A DNA stretch of 8,111 nucleotides, taken from assembly GCA_026994125.1 (NCBI GenBank), contig JALWRJ010000097.1, positions 1-8,111 of the forward strand. The letters are read 5' to 3'. A program made the translations under genes and the position numbers. The stretch is from Cyclobacteriaceae bacterium (lineage in GTDB: Bacteria > Bacteroidota > Bacteroidia > Cytophagales > Cyclobacteriaceae). Numbering within the stretch: the stretch's first letter is position 1; the number at the start of each line of letters is the position of its first letter. Of this stretch, positions 6,146-8,111 are shown in pieces. The notes beneath the pieces were generated by a model that worked only from the letters and a program-made list of their open reading frames with translations, ran no database searches and had not been told where the DNA came from.

Positions 6146-7186
6146 ATGGCCTTTATTGGTATCCGTAATTTTTTTACAAAACTGCTTCATTGGGAGTACT
6201 GGCCCCTATCGGTGGTGTACGCACCGGTGTATATGTATTGGTTTTATTTAGCGGCTAAGGCACGTGCTTTATTTTTTTTTACGGCCTCTAACCCATCCTT
6301 TAAAAACGGGGGAATGGTGGCTGCCTCCAAATACGATATTTTAACTAAAATTCCCCAAGCCTATCTTCCTAAAACCATACGTATTGTACATCCGGTTACT
6401 TTAAAAAAAATTGAAGAGGCTATGAAAAACTTTGGGTTTGAGTTTCCGGTTATTTTTAAACCCGATGAAGGAGAACGGGGCTGGAGAGTGGAACGAATTA
6501 GTTCACTAAAAGAAACCGAAGCCTATTTGCACCAATTTAAAGAAAACCTGCTACTGCAGGAATACCTGGAATTACCCTTTGAGGCCGGTGTTTTTTACTA
6601 CCGTTTGCCGGGGCAGGCTAAAGGTACGGTAAGTTCTGTTGTGGTTAAAGAAATGCTTCACGTAACAGGTGATGGCCGGGCTACTTTGCAAGAATTAATT
6701 CTTGCCAAGCCGCGGGCAAGGTTGCAATGGAAAAACCTACGAATAACGCATAGGCATAAACTAAACTATGTTCCCAAATTAAATGAGCAAGTTAACTTAC
6801 AGCCCATTGGCAACCACAACCGTGGCACCATGTTTAAAAACGGCAACCATTTAATAACCGAGCAGTTAATTAATAGTTTTGATGCCATTAGTAAGCAAAT
6901 TGATGGCTTTTACTATGGCCGTTTCGATGTGCGTTGCCAAAGTCCTCAAGAGCTGGAAAAGGGCCAGGTTAAAATTATGGAGCTTAATGGAGCGGCTTCT
7001 GAACCCGCACATATTTATCAGCCCGGGTTTTCATTGTTCAAAGCCTATAAAGTGCTTTTTCATCATTGGTCTGTTATGTACAAAATAAGTATTGCTAACC
7101 ACAAAAACGGAGTGCCCTACACCAGTTTTAAGCAAGGTTGGCTCGATGTGGCTCACTCTACCCGAGTAGCCGAACAAGGTATATAA
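6146..7186 (+). CDS. ATP-grasp family ligase-like protein with hydrophobic N-terminus
   Basis: The 346-residue product shows ATP-grasp signatures. FPVIFKPDEGERGWRV (100-115) carries the ATP-phosphate-contacting lysine K105 and a following loop. LLLQEYLELP (135-144) fits the adenine-binding hinge. GDGRATLQELI (175-185) resembles a segment of cyanophycin-synthetase/D-Ala-D-Ala-ligase-like enzymes. YYGRFDVRC (256-264) and KIMELNGAASEP (276-287) supply the probable Mg-binding D261, E279 and N281. ATP-grasp enzymes form amide or similar bonds through an acyl-phosphate; the acid and the nucleophile are unknown here. Residues 17-38 (YWPLSVVYAPVYMYWFYLAA) are hydrophobic and could be a membrane anchor or hairpin, unusual for a soluble ligase, so the enzyme may work at the inner membrane. 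The DinB-fold gene lies 13 bases upstream and suggests a shared pathway. Fold: confident. Function: not recognised. Confidence 0.75.
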   Translation: MAFIGIRNFFTKLLHWEYWPLSVVYAPVYMYWFYLAAKARALFFFTASNPSFKNGGMVAASKYDILTKIPQAYLPKTIRIVHPVTLKKIEEAMKNFGFEFPVIFKPDEGERGWRVERISSLKETEAYLHQFKENLLLQEYLELPFEAGVFYYRLPGQAKGTVSSVVVKEMLHVTGDGRATLQELILAKPRARLQWKNLRITHRHKLNYVPKLNEQVNLQPIGNHNRGTMFKNGNHLITEQLINSFDAISKQIDGFYYGRFDVRCQSPQELEKGQVKIMELNGAASEPAHIYQPGFSLFKAYKVLFHHWSVMYKISIANHKNGVPYTSFKQGWLDVAHSTRVAEQGI

Positions 7187-7332
7187 CCTGCCTGGCCTGC
7201 CTACTTTTCGTTAATGCCATTCGCATTTTACCTATCGGGTTAGGTGCTTTACCTATTTTCTGAAAATAAGAATATTACGGATAAATCTTAAATCCGCACC
7301 CCTGAACTTTGGCTTAACAAACCCCCAAAACC
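7187..7332. other. Spacer between the ATP-grasp gene and the orphan gene, with short repeats
   Basis: No gene is visible. Directly after the stop, CCTGCCT occurs twice (7187-7193 and 7196-7202). TTTACCTAT occurs twice, at 7227-7235 and 7248-7256, 21 bases apart, with the inverse TAGGT (7241-7245) between them, so two mutually exclusive 5-bp stems are possible. CGGAT/ATCCG (7278-7282 and 7292-7296) could form a further small stem. GAACTTTG at 7304-7311 is a five-of-six match to the Bacteroidota -7 element, without a clear -33 partner. Confidence 0.4.
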
Positions 7333-7599
7333 ATGAACGCTTCCATTTTTATAGCCAATTTTTCGGAACAAGTAGAACGAGTAACACAAATGATGAAAAT
7401 GTTTGAACAATACACACATTTTAAGGTGTCATCTATGCATTTTAAAAACAATATGTTACGTATTAACACATCAACTACCGAGGGAATAAACCCCGAAGCT
7501 ATCGAGCAAAACCAGATAACCTGTGTGGTAGAAAATGAATTGTTTAGAACTATTTACCTGAACGGGAAACGGGTAGAGTGGAGGCCCTTGCATGCCTAA
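7333..7599 (+). CDS. Small hypothetical protein, unrecognised
   Basis: The 88-residue product is soluble, with no signal peptide or membrane helix. It has a likely N-terminal helix (SEQVERVTQMMKMFEQY, 11-27), followed by alternating segments consistent with beta-strands: FKVSSMHF, MLRINTST, ITCVVENE and RTIYLNGKRVEW. Methionine is frequent in the first half. It resembles no family I can name. Codon usage looks like that of its neighbours and the reading frame is clean, which argues for a real gene. It starts at ATG 7333 after a 146-base spacer, so it probably has its own promoter. Its TAA stop (7597-7599) overlaps the stop of the opposing HD-domain gene. Confidence 0.6.
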   Translation: MNASIFIANFSEQVERVTQMMKMFEQYTHFKVSSMHFKNNMLRINTSTTEGINPEAIEQNQITCVVENELFRTIYLNGKRVEWRPLHA

Positions 7600-8111
7600 G
7601 CTTTTCCTTCCCATTCGTTAAAAAACTGCTCTAAAAAGTGTAACATATACTGATGCCGGTGAAGCGCTATTTTTTTCCCGGTATCAGTATTCATTTTGTC
7701 TTTAAGCAATAACAGTTTTTCGTAAAAATGGTTAATGGTTGGGGCTGTGTTATTTTTATAGGCTTCTTTGTTTGTATATTGTGCAGGAGGGATGTTGGGG
7801 TTGTATAATTTTCTGTTTTTAAACCCTCCGTAATTAAATGCTCGCGCCACTCCTATAGCTCCTATGGCGTCAAGCCTGTCTGCATCTTGTACCACTTGCA
7901 GTTCTATAGGTTTGGGTTGGTCTGATTCAAAACCACCCTTAAACGAAATGTTTTGTATAATATACACCACTGCATTTATGGTAGTAGTATCTACTCCTAT
8001 TTTAGATAAAAACGCATGCGCTTTAGCCGGCCCTATGGTTTCATTCCCATCATTAAATTTAGCATCTGCAATATCATGTAGTAAGGCACCTAGTTCTACA
8101 ATTATTCCTTT
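7596..8111 (-). CDS. HD-domain phosphohydrolase (YedJ/YpgQ-like), partial: N-terminus missing
   Basis: The reading frame is open from the right edge to TAG at 7598-7596 and gives 171 residues. Relatives have about 210-230, so some 40-60 N-terminal residues, including the first metal-binding histidine, lie outside. The visible part has ALLHDIADAKF near residues 8-18, the HD pair that binds the catalytic metal. It also has YIIQNISFKGG and VVQDADRLDAIGAIGVARAF, whose first aspartate completes the H...HD...D set. The C-terminal half (HFYEKLLLLKDKMNT and a helical tail) fits YedJ/YpgQ-type proteins. HD enzymes of this sort hydrolyse phosphate esters of nucleotides or related metabolites; the substrate is unknown. 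An internal GTG at 7970 could be mistaken for the start, but it would delete the HD motif. It converges with the orphan gene and no terminator lies between them. Confidence 0.9.
   Translation of the reverse strand, partial: KGIIVELGALLHDIADAKFNDGNETIGPAKAHAFLSKIGVDTTTINAVVYIIQNISFKGGFESDQPKPIELQVVQDADRLDAIGAIGVARAFNYGGFKNRKLYNPNIPPAQYTNKEAYKNNTAPTINHFYEKLLLLKDKMNTDTGKKIALHRHQYMLHFLEQFFNEWEGKA

Noticed and set aside
7968..7970. GTG as the start of the HD-domain protein
   Set aside because: The frame stays open to the window edge and the upstream part encodes the HD motif, so the true start lies outside the window.

Overview
The window reads as chromosomal core sequence from a member of the Bacteroidota. 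Three things point there. RpoN and the asparaginyl-tRNA synthetase look like the versions found in that phylum. Leaders are short and AT-rich, with almost no Shine-Dalgarno sequences. Several starts are preceded by octamers fitting the Bacteroidota -7 element TAnnTTTG. The genus cannot be resolved by eye. There are no mobile elements, rRNA, tRNA or CRISPR arrays.

Left arm, minus strand (1-2266): rpoN (sigma-54) leads a tight cluster. Its TGA stop overlaps the GTG start of a seven-helix membrane protein that looks like a degenerate PAP2-type phosphatase. Four bases later begins a crotonase-family (enoyl-CoA hydratase/isomerase) gene cut by the window edge. The three are probably co-transcribed.

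Divergent spacer (2267-2414): this carries candidate promoters facing both ways, for rpoN and asnS, with a perfect 6-bp inverted repeat between them.

Right arm, plus strand (2415-7599): asnS comes first, then a YcxB-like two-helix membrane protein, a recX-like gene broken by a one-base frameshift, and an exported YHS-domain protein. After a spacer with a strong hairpin come a DinB-fold protein and, 13 bases later, an ATP-grasp enzyme with a hydrophobic N-terminus; these two look like a two-gene operon. Last is an 88-residue orphan. The right edge (7596-8111, minus) holds most of an HD-domain phosphohydrolase, whose stop codon overlaps the orphan's stop.

Functionally this is mostly housekeeping: transcription initiation, tRNA charging and RecA modulation. 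The least explained parts are the DinB/ATP-grasp pair, the degenerate PAP2-like protein coupled to rpoN, and the orphan gene. No clear new defence or mobile system is visible.
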